NCBI GenBank assembly: GCA_021788415.1
Contig: JAJYKR010000002.1
Location: forward strand, 128,689 to 192,688
Reading direction: 5' to 3'
Length of the DNA: 64,000 bases
DNA from: an archaeon
Lineage (GTDB): Archaea > Thermoproteota > Nitrososphaeria > Nitrososphaerales > UBA183
Shown: positions 1 through 8,633 of the stretch, in pieces
Position numbering within the stretch: position 1 is the first letter of the stretch
Layout: each line of letters starts with the position of its first letter
Translations under genes and position numbers: made by a program
Notes under the pieces: model-generated
The model's input: the letters and a program-made list of their open reading frames with translations, nothing else
Told to the model about the DNA's origin: nothing
Database searches by the model: none

Positions 1-161
1 GCCAATCCTGGCGTAAGGCCTTGACGCGGACTTCATGGCGACCAGTGGGACCGGATACCAATGGGATATCGTAGCTGCAATGAACGCTTCCGTCAGTCAC
101 ACCCCAACAAAGGCGTTCGCAATCCTGATACTGCCAGTAGGGGATTTCTCATGCGGCACGA

Positions 162-941
162 ATGGGTGAAATTGCCAGCAAAGTCTCACACTCCAGTCCC
201 GCGTGTGCGCTCTGCTCTGGACAAAATTCGGGTGGCCCTTACTGTCAAAACCCGCCAGTGAACTCTATACCGGGCGTGCATTGTTGCTTTAATCCAAATG
301 TCTACCCTCCCTTGGGCTCCAATCAACCAGGTTGCGTGAACCCCGTCTGCGAGTTCGCCTCTAGGGTCGGGCTACAAGCATGCATAGGCTCGGGGTGTCA
401 AACCGCCGAACTTTTACAGGCAGGGGCATACAGCAATGCAGGCTGCTTCGTAATCTGTGCCGAATCATGCAGCGTGTCTTGGGAAAATTGCCCAGCGAAC
501 AAACCGCAATACCGCTCTTGGTCGCCCTCTCCTGGCAACCACATCCTACCCCAAGTTAGCGCTGATTATGGGAACTACTACTACGTCGAGGTACAGGATT
601 CATCGACTGGTCAAGCGTGCACGTCTGCACCGTCTCCTTGCAGTTGGTCATATGCTCCTTACTGGGGAATTTTCTCCATAGAGTTCCGCTTTGGCTATGA
701 TCTTGCCAAGTTCAGCAATTACTGGTTCCAAGGCGGAATCGGTTCTGGGGGTACAACTACCCCAATCGCAAGATACTTCGGAGATGGTTGGTACGAAGCC
801 CTCACTCCTATGGTGGACAGCGGCGTCGTCGACATATGTTCTGGAACATGGAGCCCTCCTAGCTGTTCTCCGTACGTTCAAAGTGGATCCACAGGTTACG
901 GGGAGTCTTACAACGCGTGGAACAGTAGTCAGAATACCTGA
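162..941 (+). CDS. Secreted glutamic-peptidase-like (G1/eqolisin-like) protein, probably broken at the 5' end
   Basis: The 259-residue frame is rich in Cys, Ser, Tyr and Trp and has no cytoplasmic enzyme motif, as in extracellular archaeal proteins. Part of it follows the order seen in G1 peptidases: a Gln in LLQAG, then a PGN-Ile strand region and a DSSTGQ turn, then an acidic residue in IFSIEF. There is no signal peptide in this frame. The +2 frame just upstream (about 35-160) reads like protein with a hydrophobic stretch (FAILILPVG) and stops at about 161, where this frame begins, so a single frameshift near 150-165 is likely. The fold assignment is weak and comes from comparison with the two better G1-like genes in this window. 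Confidence 0.45.
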   Translation: MGEIASKVSHSSPACALCSGQNSGGPYCQNPPVNSIPGVHCCFNPNVYPPLGSNQPGCVNPVCEFASRVGLQACIGSGCQTAELLQAGAYSNAGCFVICAESCSVSWENCPANKPQYRSWSPSPGNHILPQVSADYGNYYYVEVQDSSTGQACTSAPSPCSWSYAPYWGIFSIEFRFGYDLAKFSNYWFQGGIGSGGTTTPIARYFGDGWYEALTPMVDSGVVDICSGTWSPPSCSPYVQSGSTGYGESYNAWNSSQNT

Positions 942-1000
942 GATAGACATAACAGAGGTGGAGTCGTAGTCGCTCGTTATTGTGCAAGCCCGGAATCTAT

Positions 1001-1243
1001 CTAACCAGGTATCTGCCCGCTGTGATGAGAAACTTCAACCCTGTTTCGTTCTCTGATTCCAAGTACCCAGCCTACTAAGGCAAACATCAACCAAAGAGTC
1101 CCAATCGTGAACGGTACGTTGCTCGAGGCGGCTGCTGCGTATGGGCGTGGCAGGGCAATAAGATCAATGTAGATGACAAATTCACTCAACGCAATTATGG
1201 AGCACAAGACAGCACTTCCTAGCCAGAATAAGTTCTTGGTCAT
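1001..1243 (-). CDS. Small two-helix membrane protein
   Basis: An 80-residue frame with two clear hydrophobic segments, about residues 7-30 and 44-63, joined by a short polar loop and followed by a charged tail (IRERNRVEV). This pattern fits a two-pass membrane protein with a cytoplasmic tail. I recognise no family. It stands alone, between a secreted-protein gene and a gene-poor stretch, and has no visible partner. It is kept because the hydrophobic pattern is unlikely by chance in a GC-rich shadow frame. Confidence 0.4.
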   Translation of the reverse strand: MTKNLFWLGSAVLCSIIALSEFVIYIDLIALPRPYAAAASSNVPFTIGTLWLMFALVGWVLGIRERNRVEVSHHSGQIPG

Positions 1244-1720
1244 CGAATTTCTTGCCAGGCTTGACGTAGATAATCGTTATGATGCCTTCGTGCCCACAAC
1301 ACTTGCCAATTGAGCCCACCGAACCCGTCCCTGCACGTGTACCTATCGTATGGAAACAGATAGACTCTTTGACTCCAATAATTACCTATGCTTGCGTCCG
1401 TTAGAGGACACGGCTCTGATTTCCTCCTCCTCTTCCTAATCTGAACCCGATTCTCTCCCCTACCCCGGCGGAGGAAGATTCCATCAATCTGAGGCAGTAT
1501 CCCCTGAGGTACCCAAGCCCCTACTTTGAGCCTGCCCAGGATGCTCCGCAGACCCGACTCCTCGATCGAGAAAAAGTAGCGTGAGCGACTGGAGCTCCGA
1601 GGGTGCCAGGTGCCAGACACCTTCTAACCCGGACTCCCGAGGCGTTCGCTGCCCCAAAGTGCGGCCTGGGCTGCTGGCGGGAAGGGAGAAACAGCTCCAA
1701 TAAGTTGTCCGTGAGACGGC
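1244..1720. other. Gene-poor stretch with a short recurring motif
   Basis: No convincing gene is visible. Around 1448 lies CCGATTCTCTCCCC, a string that recurs at about 15120 and 60543 next to mobile-element remnants. Open frames here are short and arginine-rich, as expected of non-coding GC-rich DNA. Confidence 0.4.
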
Positions 1721-3031
1721 TCATCCAGCAGGGGAGTTGAGGTCGGAGGGACGGTTCTCCTTGAAGAGCAACAGTAAGGATATCCCGACAATCATCGAGA
1801 CGATCGCGACCGCGACGAAGCCGGAAACCGAGGCGATGATCAAGCCACCGTTGAGCGATATCAGGATAGGGATGATTGGACTGGTGAAGAGACCGCTGAT
1901 CAAGCTGCCAATCTCAGCGACCAAGCCCGTCCCTGAAGTCCTGATGCTTGTGCCGAACTGGTCAGTGAGAAAGGCGGGGAATATCTGTGAAGTCGAGCTA
2001 GTCAAGCCGAAGACCGATATCATCCCTGCCACGACCCCGAAGGGCGTCCCGCTCTGGTACAGCCTGAACGTGAACGTGGAGGACAATGCCACCGCCCCCA
2101 TCAGAATGATGATTATCCACTTTCTCCCGCGGGGAAAGACGTCCGATAGCACGGCCAGTCCAGTTCCCATGAACAGGGCGAACGTCGCCGCCATGGCCAC
2201 AGAGAAGGTTATGAGAGGGATGGGGACGTGCAGGGCTTTCAGATACGCCTGTCCTCCCACTTGGCCGACCATGTTACCCACTCCGTAAATTGCCCCCCAG
2301 GGGATGGTCAATACCAGAATCTTCTTCCAATTCCTCTTCGCAGTCGCCACTAGGGGCGACATTTCCACTCCACCCTTGGCCTTTAGGTCCTCGTACAGAG
2401 GGCTCTCTGCAGATCTCAAACGGACTATTATCCCGACCAGGGCAGCCAGACTTCCGAGGACAAATATGACACGCCAGCCCCATTGTAGAAACGCGGCTTG
2501 GGGGAGGACCGACGAAGCGACCGAAAAGCTCAGGCTCGACGCGATGGTCCCAAGTTGAATAGCAGACCCGACCCAAGAGCCCCAGAAACCGCGCCATCTC
2601 GACGCATGCGAGGCTTCGGTCACCCATGTGACCGACGGACCGTAGTCTCCGCCGAAACCGATTCCAGAAAGAATCCTCAGCACGAAGATTAAGACCGCAC
2701 TCAGGATTCCAAGCGTCGCGTAACCAGGGGTCAGTGCGACGCCGAGAGATGCGAGTCCTGTCAGAACCAAGGACCAAGTCACCCCGGCCCTGCGCCCCTT
2801 TCTGTCCCCGTAGTGCCCGAATATCGCCGCGCCTACGGGGGCAGCGGCTTTAGCCGCCAGCACGCTGGTGAGAGCGAAGATGAGGGACACGCCAGGGGAA
2901 GATGACGGGAAGAACAACGCCGGCCACACTACGACGGCAGCCGTGGTGGCGATGAAGAAATCAAACCACTCGATGAAAGAGCCGACCGACGCAGCGAATG
3001 CAATCTTGGGGGCGAAACCTGGCTTGGGCAC
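1721..3031 (-). CDS. MFS transporter, metabolite:H+ symporter (MHS) type
   Basis: The 436-residue protein has about 12 hydrophobic segments. The N-terminus has FIEWFDFF, typical of the MHS branch (relatives of ShiA and ProP), followed by the MFS loop signature GHYGDRKGRR between helices 2 and 3. The family moves organic acids, osmolytes or aromatic acids with protons; the substrate cannot be read from sequence. The start at 3031 places a normal cytoplasmic N-terminus before helix 1. It diverges from the PaaK-like gene at 3252, so a shared control region between them is possible, and an aromatic or organic acid substrate would fit that neighbour. Confidence 0.85.
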   Translation of the reverse strand: MPKPGFAPKIAFAASVGSFIEWFDFFIATTAAVVVWPALFFPSSSPGVSLIFALTSVLAAKAAAPVGAAIFGHYGDRKGRRAGVTWSLVLTGLASLGVALTPGYATLGILSAVLIFVLRILSGIGFGGDYGPSVTWVTEASHASRWRGFWGSWVGSAIQLGTIASSLSFSVASSVLPQAAFLQWGWRVIFVLGSLAALVGIIVRLRSAESPLYEDLKAKGGVEMSPLVATAKRNWKKILVLTIPWGAIYGVGNMVGQVGGQAYLKALHVPIPLITFSVAMAATFALFMGTGLAVLSDVFPRGRKWIIIILMGAVALSSTFTFRLYQSGTPFGVVAGMISVFGLTSSTSQIFPAFLTDQFGTSIRTSGTGLVAEIGSLISGLFTSPIIPILISLNGGLIIASVSGFVAVAIVSMIVGISLLLLFKENRPSDLNSPAG

Positions 3032-3251
3032 CGGGTTTGAAAGCAGGGGTACCAGGTCCGACGATTGCCCAGATAAAGTCTGCTGCCGTTGGATGCGCGC
3101 GGTTCCAGTCCGCCCGTTCGGGGCTTCCCGAGCCCCGGTCCCGGCCCTTCACGTAGTATTCGACTCCGCATCCGAGGGCAGGGGCGAGTTGAGGGAACAC
3201 TCACTGACGGACGGAGTGTCCCGCGCCGCAAACTCTATCAACAGATTGGGC

Positions 3252-4586
3252 ATGGAGTTTCCGGTGCTTCCCAGACTAGCCTGGCTTTACCTCCAATCGA
3301 TGAAATCTTGGCGACTCCCTCGCAGCGAATTGAAAAGAATCCAAGATAAGAAGCTCCGGCGCGTCGTAAGGGAGGCCTACGACCACCTACCTTTGTACAA
3401 GTCGCAGCTCTCAAAGCTGGGCCTGTCTCCTGGTGACCTCCGCGGTACCGAGGACTTGGGCAAGCTAATGACAATAACCAAAGCCGACGTGCGTTCGAGC
3501 TATCCTTGGGGGATCCGGCGTCGGGATATCAGAGCAGCCCTGGTGAGAGGGGGTACCGGAACCACAGGTGTTTCCAGCCGAATCGCAATTACGGCAGAGA
3601 AAGTCGACTTGGAGAACGCTTTGCGGTTAAGGAGGCTCTTCAGGGTCGGCGTTCGGCCTTGGACCAAGCTGGTGACTGCGTGGCCCCCCTCATCCCATTG
3701 GAGGAAGAATCCAGAGGGCAGAGATGCTGGTCAGCCAGTGACGCAATTGTCCGATATGCCGTTTTCCGGCGCCCTGGCCAGCATTTATCCGAAGTTTGGC
3801 ATATTCAGAGCGGACCCAGCCAACCCGGCTCGCGAGGCAAGGAATCTGGCCCTGCTCTCCCCCGAATTCATCGTGGGGAGGGCCTCCTTTCTAAGGAGAG
3901 CGGGGGTGAATCTCCGGGCACATGGGTTGGCGGTCTCCCCCAGAGCACTCATATGTGGAACCGAGAATTTCACTCATGCGGTTGAAAGGGAGCTGCGCGA
4001 GCTGTACAATTCTGAAGTGGTGCGAGCCTACGGGTCGGCCGAGTTCGGGCCTGTCGGAGGGGAGTGCATGTCGCTTCAGGGCCTCCACCTATACGAAGAC
4101 TACATGATATTCGAAGTTCTCAAGGAGGGCGAACAGGTTGCCCCCGGCGAGACTGGAGAATTGGTGATAACGGGGCTGCACAACGACGTGATGCCACTTA
4201 TCAGATACAGGACCGGCGACATTGTTCGACGCGCCGACGAAGAAAGATGCAGCTGCGGCTCGAGCCTCATGCGCGTCTCCGCGGTTCTGGGGCGGGAGGA
4301 CGATGGGTTAGTGACTGAAGAGGGCAGACGGGTTGCGGCGATGGGGATCGCAGAGGACCTCGAGTCCCGATTCGGCCTCAGGGACTACCAAATCGTGCAA
4401 GAGAGCCTAGAGAAGATTGTAGTGAAACTGCCCGGGGGAAGCATGCTTGAGCCGCAACAAAGCGAAAAGCTTGTGGAGTATCTCGAAGGGTGCCTGGACC
4501 GGAGTCTTGATGTTAGAATCGAAGAGAGAGGTGAAGAAGAGGTTTGGATGAAGTACAGGCCCGTGCTCAGCAAGATTGCTAGCTAG
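3252..4586 (+). CDS. PaaK/CapK-like adenylate-forming enzyme
   Basis: The 444-residue protein belongs to the phenylacetate-CoA ligase-like group of AMP-forming enzymes. It has the phosphate-binding loop GGTGTTG near residue 99, the adenine-site region AYGSAEFGP and the late RYRTGD motif followed by a small C-terminal domain. Family members activate a carboxylate with ATP and usually pass it to CoA. The frame is open further upstream to 2868, but that part overlaps the MFS gene and looks like shadow sequence; ATG 3252 gives the usual N-terminus (hydrophobic helix, then a basic RIQDKKLRRVV region). The broken glycosyltransferase gene begins 14 bases after its stop, so the ligase may once have served surface polysaccharide or lipid synthesis. 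Substrate unknown. Confidence 0.8.
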   Translation: MEFPVLPRLAWLYLQSMKSWRLPRSELKRIQDKKLRRVVREAYDHLPLYKSQLSKLGLSPGDLRGTEDLGKLMTITKADVRSSYPWGIRRRDIRAALVRGGTGTTGVSSRIAITAEKVDLENALRLRRLFRVGVRPWTKLVTAWPPSSHWRKNPEGRDAGQPVTQLSDMPFSGALASIYPKFGIFRADPANPAREARNLALLSPEFIVGRASFLRRAGVNLRAHGLAVSPRALICGTENFTHAVERELRELYNSEVVRAYGSAEFGPVGGECMSLQGLHLYEDYMIFEVLKEGEQVAPGETGELVITGLHNDVMPLIRYRTGDIVRRADEERCSCGSSLMRVSAVLGREDDGLVTEEGRRVAAMGIAEDLESRFGLRDYQIVQESLEKIVVKLPGGSMLEPQQSEKLVEYLEGCLDRSLDVRIEERGEEEVWMKYRPVLSKIAS

Positions 4587-4600
4587 GCTCGGCCCTCAGA

Positions 4601-4960
4601 ATGCCATCTCTCAAGGCTCTTTACGTGACCGAATTGTTCCCTGATCCGGAGACCAGGCTCGGCTACTGGGGAGGGGAGGAGCGGCAGGTCTATGAACTGT
4701 CGACCCGTGCTGCAAAGGCGGGCCACAGGGTGACAGTCATGACTTGCCGGCTGCAGGGGCAGCCTGAACGCAGCTTCGTCGATGGCGAAGTCCGCAGAGC
4801 TGGCTTCTCCCGCGACTCTTCAACAAGGGGTGCCGAAGTCCAATATCAGGGTGGCAGATTACATCCGGAAGACCACGAAGACGGCTGTAGAGAAAGAATG
4901 TGACCTGATTCACTGCAACGCATTCTATCCGGTGATCGCGGGCGGCGATGCCACCGCCCA
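4601..4960 (+). pseudogene. GT4 glycosyltransferase, N-terminal fragment with frameshift
   Basis: The first 75 residues (LKALYVTELFPDPET, then GGEERQVYELS and AGHRVTVMTC) are the donor-independent start of a GT4 family glycosyltransferase. At about 4820-4840 the homologous reading passes to another frame, where VADYIRKTTKT and CDLIHCNAFYPVIAGG continue the same domain. It then ends near 4955, so the nucleotide-sugar binding half is gone. The gene therefore has a frameshift and a 3' truncation. It follows the PaaK-like gene closely and probably shared its transcript. Confidence 0.7.
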
Positions 4961-5005
4961 GCATGGCCGCGAGCTTTCCAGAGAGAAAAAAAGAGGAGAG
5001 GTCGC

Positions 5006-5620
5006 CTAGACCGCTACGTCGCCAGAGCTGCCGCTGGCAGCGTTAGTCCAGGCCAGAGTGTTGCCCATGTAGTAGTAGTAGCCCCAGTTGGTGACGACTT
5101 CGTTGCCGAAGCCCGTGAAGTAGATGCTTGTCCAGTGGAAGACGTTGGTCGGTCCGGTCTGGCCGGCGCCATAGGTTCCGAGGAGGATGTCAGACATGGT
5201 TCCGCCGTAGTTCTTGTTCGGCAGGTTGCCAGAGAACGGCGAGGCTGAAGTCGCCGTGAACGTGAATTCCAGGAAGCCGTTGAAGTTCCCGGCTGCACTG
5301 CGGTTCTCGGTCACCCCATTCTGCGGGCTGAGCGCGCCGGCGAAGGTCTGCCAGCCGCCCTCGTAGGTGATGAGCGCGCAGTAGGTGTCTCCGCCCGTGC
5401 TCCAGACCTGGATGTTCTTTGAATAGTGGTCGAGGGCCCAGTAGCCGACCATGCCCGAGTCTTCGTCGTTGGTCACGTGGTAGGAGAGGTTGAGGACGGG
5501 CGGTCCGTTACAGGTTGTTGGCGGAATCGGTTGCGTCGGTCCGCTTGCGATTGCCGCTCCTGCGCCTGTGAGAAGAAGCAGTGCGAATGCGATTGTTGAC
5601 GCGAGGATCTTTTCCTTCAT
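5006..5620 (-). CDS. Secreted protein of unknown function
   Basis: Starting at ATG 5620 the protein is 204 residues with a Sec signal peptide: basic MKEK, a hydrophobic run of about 17 residues, then a small-residue cleavage region near ASG. The mature part is rich in Gly, Tyr, Trp, Thr and Asn, with two Cys that could pair, as in extracellular beta-rich proteins. An in-frame GTG-type start further upstream (5662) would hide the signal peptide, so I chose 5620. No catalytic motif is recognised. Confidence 0.65.
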   Translation of the reverse strand: MKEKILASTIAFALLLLTGAGAAIASGPTQPIPPTTCNGPPVLNLSYHVTNDEDSGMVGYWALDHYSKNIQVWSTGGDTYCALITYEGGWQTFAGALSPQNGVTENRSAAGNFNGFLEFTFTATSASPFSGNLPNKNYGGTMSDILLGTYGAGQTGPTNVFHWTSIYFTGFGNEVVTNWGYYYYMGNTLAWTNAASGSSGDVAV

Positions 5621-5713
5621 CGTGCCCCGCACGGAAACCGGAATACTTACGCGTTCGGGCAAGATTCGGCTTTGGGGCGCAATTCATCCTGACAATGGCC
5701 CGGATTCGCGCGA

Positions 5714-5870
5714 TCTTCCAGTCGAATCCGACAGCCTGGTCGCATCCGAGGCGTGTCTTATGCCCGGGAAACTAATCAGCCGGAGTCAAGGCCAGTTGGT
5801 CGAATAGAGCCTGTAATGAGCTGATTCAAACCCGGCCCGGTGGGGCCCGGACCCATTATGGGTTCGAATC
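5714..5870. repeat. Dispersed intergenic repeat, copy A
   Basis: About 157 bases that align along their length with 7489-7635. Shared blocks include AACTAATCAGC, TTGGTCGAATAGA, CTGTAATGAGCT, ATTCAAACC and ATGGGTTCGA. Shorter pieces recur at 8351-8373 and 10229-10253. No open frame explains it. It fills most of the 440-base gap before the methyltransferase gene. Inside it, GGCCCGGTGGG (5834-5844) equals the 3' end of the tRNA-Arg gene at 16408. Confidence 0.6.
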
Positions 5871-6060
5871 TCCCTTGGTCTTTGTGTTTTACTATATGCG
5901 TGAATTGTTCAACGGAGATCGTTCATGTTATCAGCGGTGGCGCGAACCCAACGTGCGGCATCAAGGTCAACCACTTCAGTTTCTCTTATGAAGTGGAGGC
6001 CCCCATGTCAACGCCACGAAACCCTTCGAGCAGCTGATCACCGAAGCCAATCCTTGGAAG

Positions 6061-6783
6061 ATGAGGGGCTGGGATTTTTCCTCTTTCAGAGACAGGTGGG
6101 TCGAGCAGAGTCCTCCCTGGGATTATGAAGAGAAAGTAACGTCGAAGTTACCGACCGTGGATTCACTGCTTGACCTCGGGACTGGGGGTGGAGAACTCCT
6201 TTCTTCCTTGGCGCCCCTCCCAAAGCGCACTCTCTGCACCGAGGGCTACCCCCTCAACGTTTTGGTTGCGAGAGACCGCCTTGAACCACTGGGAATCGAG
6301 GTGGTCCGGACATACTGCGAAGACAACGACACGGTCCCCCAGATTGGGAGTCTCCCCTTTAGGGACGGATGCATCGACCTGATTATAGACCGCCATGAGT
6401 CATTCGTAGCCAGCGAAGTCTACCGGGCTCTCTCGACTTCTGGTTGGTTCATCACTCAGCAGGTAGGGAGCGCGAATCTGCGAGAACTCAACGAACTCCT
6501 CGGAGCGGATGTTGCGCCGGACCGTTGGAATCTGGAAGCGGCGGTCGGACAACTCGAGTCGGCCGGCTTCAAGATAAAGGAGAAACGCAAGGCGAAGCTC
6601 TTTTCAAAATTCTATGACATAGGAGCAGTCGTCATGTTCCTGAATGCCGCTCCGGGGCAAGTCCCGGGGTTCTCGGTCGAGCGATACCGGGACAGTTTGA
6701 AAGAAATGGACAACCTCATACGCCAACGGGGGAGTTTGGATGCGACTGCGACTCGGTTTCTTATCGAAGCGACGAAGCGCTAG
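6061..6783 (+). CDS. Class I SAM-dependent methyltransferase
   Basis: A 240-residue protein with the SAM-binding glycine loop LLDLGTGGGE near residue 37, an acidic motif II region and a later LIIDRHESF segment, the usual order of a Rossmann-fold methyltransferase. The target is unknown. The N-terminal homology seems to start upstream: in the same frame 6010-6060 reads PFEQLITEANPW, a plausible start of this family, but that stretch contains no ATG, GTG or TTG after the stop at 5989. The gene either starts at ATG 6061 with a shortened N-terminus, uses a non-standard start, or has lost its original one. It stands alone between two repeat copies. Confidence 0.72.
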   Translation: MRGWDFSSFRDRWVEQSPPWDYEEKVTSKLPTVDSLLDLGTGGGELLSSLAPLPKRTLCTEGYPLNVLVARDRLEPLGIEVVRTYCEDNDTVPQIGSLPFRDGCIDLIIDRHESFVASEVYRALSTSGWFITQQVGSANLRELNELLGADVAPDRWNLEAAVGQLESAGFKIKEKRKAKLFSKFYDIGAVVMFLNAAPGQVPGFSVERYRDSLKEMDNLIRQRGSLDATATRFLIEATKR

Positions 6784-6837
6784 GACGGGGTATTCCCAGT
6801 GGAGGCGCAATGAACCCCATACACAATGGCAATAACC

Positions 6838-7353
6838 CTAATCCTGATACTTCCAGACATCTTCCGGCGAGCAACCACGGTTGACGTAGGCACCGGCCAT
6901 CGTCTTTTCATCGGTCTTGTATCCTGTCTTCTCAGTCACCCCTAGCTCGCGTAAGGCTTGCCTTACCCTCATGACATCGCGAAGGTCTTCGGAGTCGTAG
7001 GTGAACACACAGATGACCCTCCGGTTGGCACTTGGAGCTCCAAAGTTCATCCGCGCGGTCGCGACCTTCGAGTAACCTCCAAGCTTCCCCTGTTCAGTCG
7101 CGGTCTTAATCTTCGCCCAAAGCAAGTCGATCTCCTCGGGATTCCCGAACGCCAGCCATTTTCCGCTTCTCGGTGTGGGACTGGGGTAGGGTTCTTTCTT
7201 TCTCACAGCGTAAATCCAGTAGACATCGGTGACATGGTATGGTTTCGAGTCCGAATATGGTCTGGCCGCTCGCATCTGAGAGGCGATCCGTATCCTATGC
7301 CTCCAGTTATTCCAACTACTCAGCCCCGCCATGGCCCTGTGCTGGATGAACAC
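6838..7353 (-). CDS. DUF1917 (Bles03-like) family protein
   Basis: The 171-residue protein shows the DUF1917 order: SGKWLAFGNPEEIDLLW near residues 62-78, a GKLGGYSKVATAR segment, VICVFTYDSED, and a C-terminal YKTDEKTMAGAY. The family is found in eukaryotes and archaea and its activity is not firmly established; a relation to phosphothreonine lyase folds has been suggested. ATG 7353 gives a basic N-terminal extension; Met27 is an alternative start. It is convergent with the methyltransferase gene and no operon partner is visible. Confidence 0.68.
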   Translation of the reverse strand: MFIQHRAMAGLSSWNNWRHRIRIASQMRAARPYSDSKPYHVTDVYWIYAVRKKEPYPSPTPRSGKWLAFGNPEEIDLLWAKIKTATEQGKLGGYSKVATARMNFGAPSANRRVICVFTYDSEDLRDVMRVRQALRELGVTEKTGYKTDEKTMAGAYVNRGCSPEDVWKYQD

Positions 7354-7488
7354 GGAGGTATTATTCGTTCCACGAGTTGTTCAACTTGGAATCTCCCTGC
7401 CGCCAGGAGGCGCATTGAACACCATACACTGGATGGGATTAGATTAGAAAGCAGGACTCTGAACTATCTGGCCGCGGGCTCGTTTGAT

Positions 7489-7635
7489 TTTCTAATCGAA
7501 TCCAACAGTCTGGTTGCATCCAAAGAGTGTCACATTCGCCGGAAACTAATCAGCTAGAATCAAGCCCTGTTGGTCGAATAGAACCTGTAATGAGCTAATT
7601 CAAACCGGGCCCCGGATCCATAATGGGTTCGAGTC
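7489..7635. repeat. Dispersed intergenic repeat, copy B
   Basis: Second long copy of the repeat at 5714-5870, in the same orientation and about 1.8 kb away, roughly four fifths identical by eye with a few small indels. It fills half of the gap between the DUF1917 gene and the VapC gene. It has no open frame and no terminal inverted repeats that I can see, so it does not look like an insertion sequence. Confidence 0.6.
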
Positions 7636-7666
7636 CTTACGCCGCAAGGGTGCCCGTTCACTATGA

Positions 7667-8038
7667 CTAGACGAGGGTGACTCCAGGGAGCCCTTCGAGA
7701 TCCTCATCACTAGTGTACAGCGCGGCCGAATTTTGACGGGCAGTGGCATAGACTAGCGCATCCGCCATGTGCAGGCCATGCTCGAGACTGTAATCGGCCG
7801 CTTCCAAGGACAGCGTCTGGTCTGCGACCACAACCTTGGTTTGGCTGAGGGCCGCAACCGCTTCGAGCGCTTTATCTTCCCCTTTCATTCCTTTCACTTT
7901 CTTGTATACCTCGTAAAGCACCACCACCGAGGTCACCAGATCCTCGGGCTTCTCGGCGTCAATGAGCCGATTGTACACCGGGGCCTTCGGGCCGCCTGTG
8001 AACCTCTCGATCCAACCGTAGCTGTCCACGCTGATCAA
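7667..8038 (-). CDS. vapC: VapC-type PIN-domain toxin
   Basis: A 123-residue PIN-domain protein. Acidic residues that would bind Mg2+ are visible: Asp5 in ISVDSYGWIE, Glu43 in VLYEVYKK, Asp in HMADALVYA near residue 93 and Asp in YTSDEDL near 110. VapC toxins are ribonucleases that usually cut tRNA or rRNA and are held inactive by VapB. The start is TTG 8038, whose bases overlap the stop of the upstream antitoxin gene, a coupling typical of toxin-antitoxin pairs. Confidence 0.82.
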   Translation of the reverse strand: MISVDSYGWIERFTGGPKAPVYNRLIDAEKPEDLVTSVVVLYEVYKKVKGMKGEDKALEAVAALSQTKVVVADQTLSLEAADYSLEHGLHMADALVYATARQNSAALYTSDEDLEGLPGVTLV

Positions 8039-8244
8039 GCCCTATCGGTCTCGTCTCTAAGTTCCTTGGTATCCAGCCCGGCGACCATCCCCTTTGTTTT
8101 GCTCAGGGGACGCACGGGCACGTACTGCAGAATCCCATGCTTTGCTATGGCCACCATCTTGTCTCCCGGTTTGATATGCGCCTCTTGCCGCAGCTTCTCG
8201 GGGATGACCACTTGATACTTCCGCGAAACCTTCACTGTTTCCAT
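8035..8244 (-). CDS. vapB: VapB-type antitoxin, AbrB/SpoVT fold
   Basis: A 69-residue protein with the swapped-hairpin AbrB signature: VSRKYQVVIPEKLRQEAHI at the N-terminus and PGDKMVAIAKHG after it, followed by a flexible tail that would wrap the toxin. It overlaps the vapC start by 4 bases. A TATA-like TTATATCG (complement of 8277-8284) lies about 30 bases before the ATG, so the transcript probably has almost no leader. The family normally represses its own promoter. Confidence 0.85.
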   Translation of the reverse strand: METVKVSRKYQVVIPEKLRQEAHIKPGDKMVAIAKHGILQYVPVRPLSKTKGMVAGLDTKELRDETDRA

Positions 8245-8386
8245 CGTTCGTCTATTCGTTTAACGGATTGGCTATCGATATAAGCCTTTCTTCGCAAGAG
8301 TCAACCTGCCTCGAGAGCTTGCCGAAACTGAGGGGGAGTGACTTGCGCGGCGGGCCAGGACCCATCATGGGTTCTTCTTGCAAGCC

Positions 8387-8415
8387 ATAAATACAAGTCT
8401 TTCATGTATGACATG
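8387..8415 (+). promoter_or_regulatory. Promoter and palindromic operator of the RHH/RelE pair
   Basis: ATAAATA (8387-8393) is a TATA box placed so that transcription would begin near 8413-8418. Over that site lies CATGTATGACATG (8403-8415), a perfect 5-base inverted repeat with a 3-base spacer. It ends 2 bases before the ATG. A ribbon-helix-helix dimer bound there would block start-site access, so autorepression is the simple reading. Confidence 0.6.
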
Positions 8416-8417
8416 TA

Positions 8418-8633
8418 ATGAGCGAAGCGATTTCGGTCAGGCTCCCCGAGGACGTTGCAGAGCGCCTGGAGGAACTCGCCAAGTCTTTGGACCGCCCCAA
8501 GACATACATCGTCACGAAGGCCTTAAAGGCGTACCTGGAGGAGTATGAAGACTACCTAGTCGCCCTGCACCGGTTGAACGACAAGGACGACCGACTGGTG
8601 TCGGAGAAAGAACTGGTCAAGCTTGACCAGTAG
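8418..8633 (+). CDS. Ribbon-helix-helix antitoxin (CopG/RelB-like)
   Basis: A 71-residue protein that begins AISVRLPEDVAERLEELA, the beta strand and first helix of a RHH domain, followed by DRPKTYIVTKALKAYLEEY, the second helix. The acidic, Lys-rich tail would bind the toxin. It is the first gene of a pair: the RelE-like gene starts 11 bases before its stop. It is likely leaderless. Confidence 0.8.
   Translation: MSEAISVRLPEDVAERLEELAKSLDRPKTYIVTKALKAYLEEYEDYLVALHRLNDKDDRLVSEKELVKLDQ

Noticed and set aside
1240..1620. 126-residue minus-strand frame
   Set aside because: Arg- and Ser-rich composition without helices or motifs, ends of the frame overlap the small membrane gene, and no promoter-like box; looks like non-coding GC-rich DNA.
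2868..3251. Upstream extension of the PaaK-like gene
   Set aside because: It overlaps the MFS gene on the other strand and has no similarity to the family start; ATG 3252 gives the normal N-terminus.
5845..5870. tRNA fragment in repeat copy A (GGGTTCGAATC)
   Set aside because: No matching T stem or other arms; the box is shared by all copies of the repeat and belongs to it.
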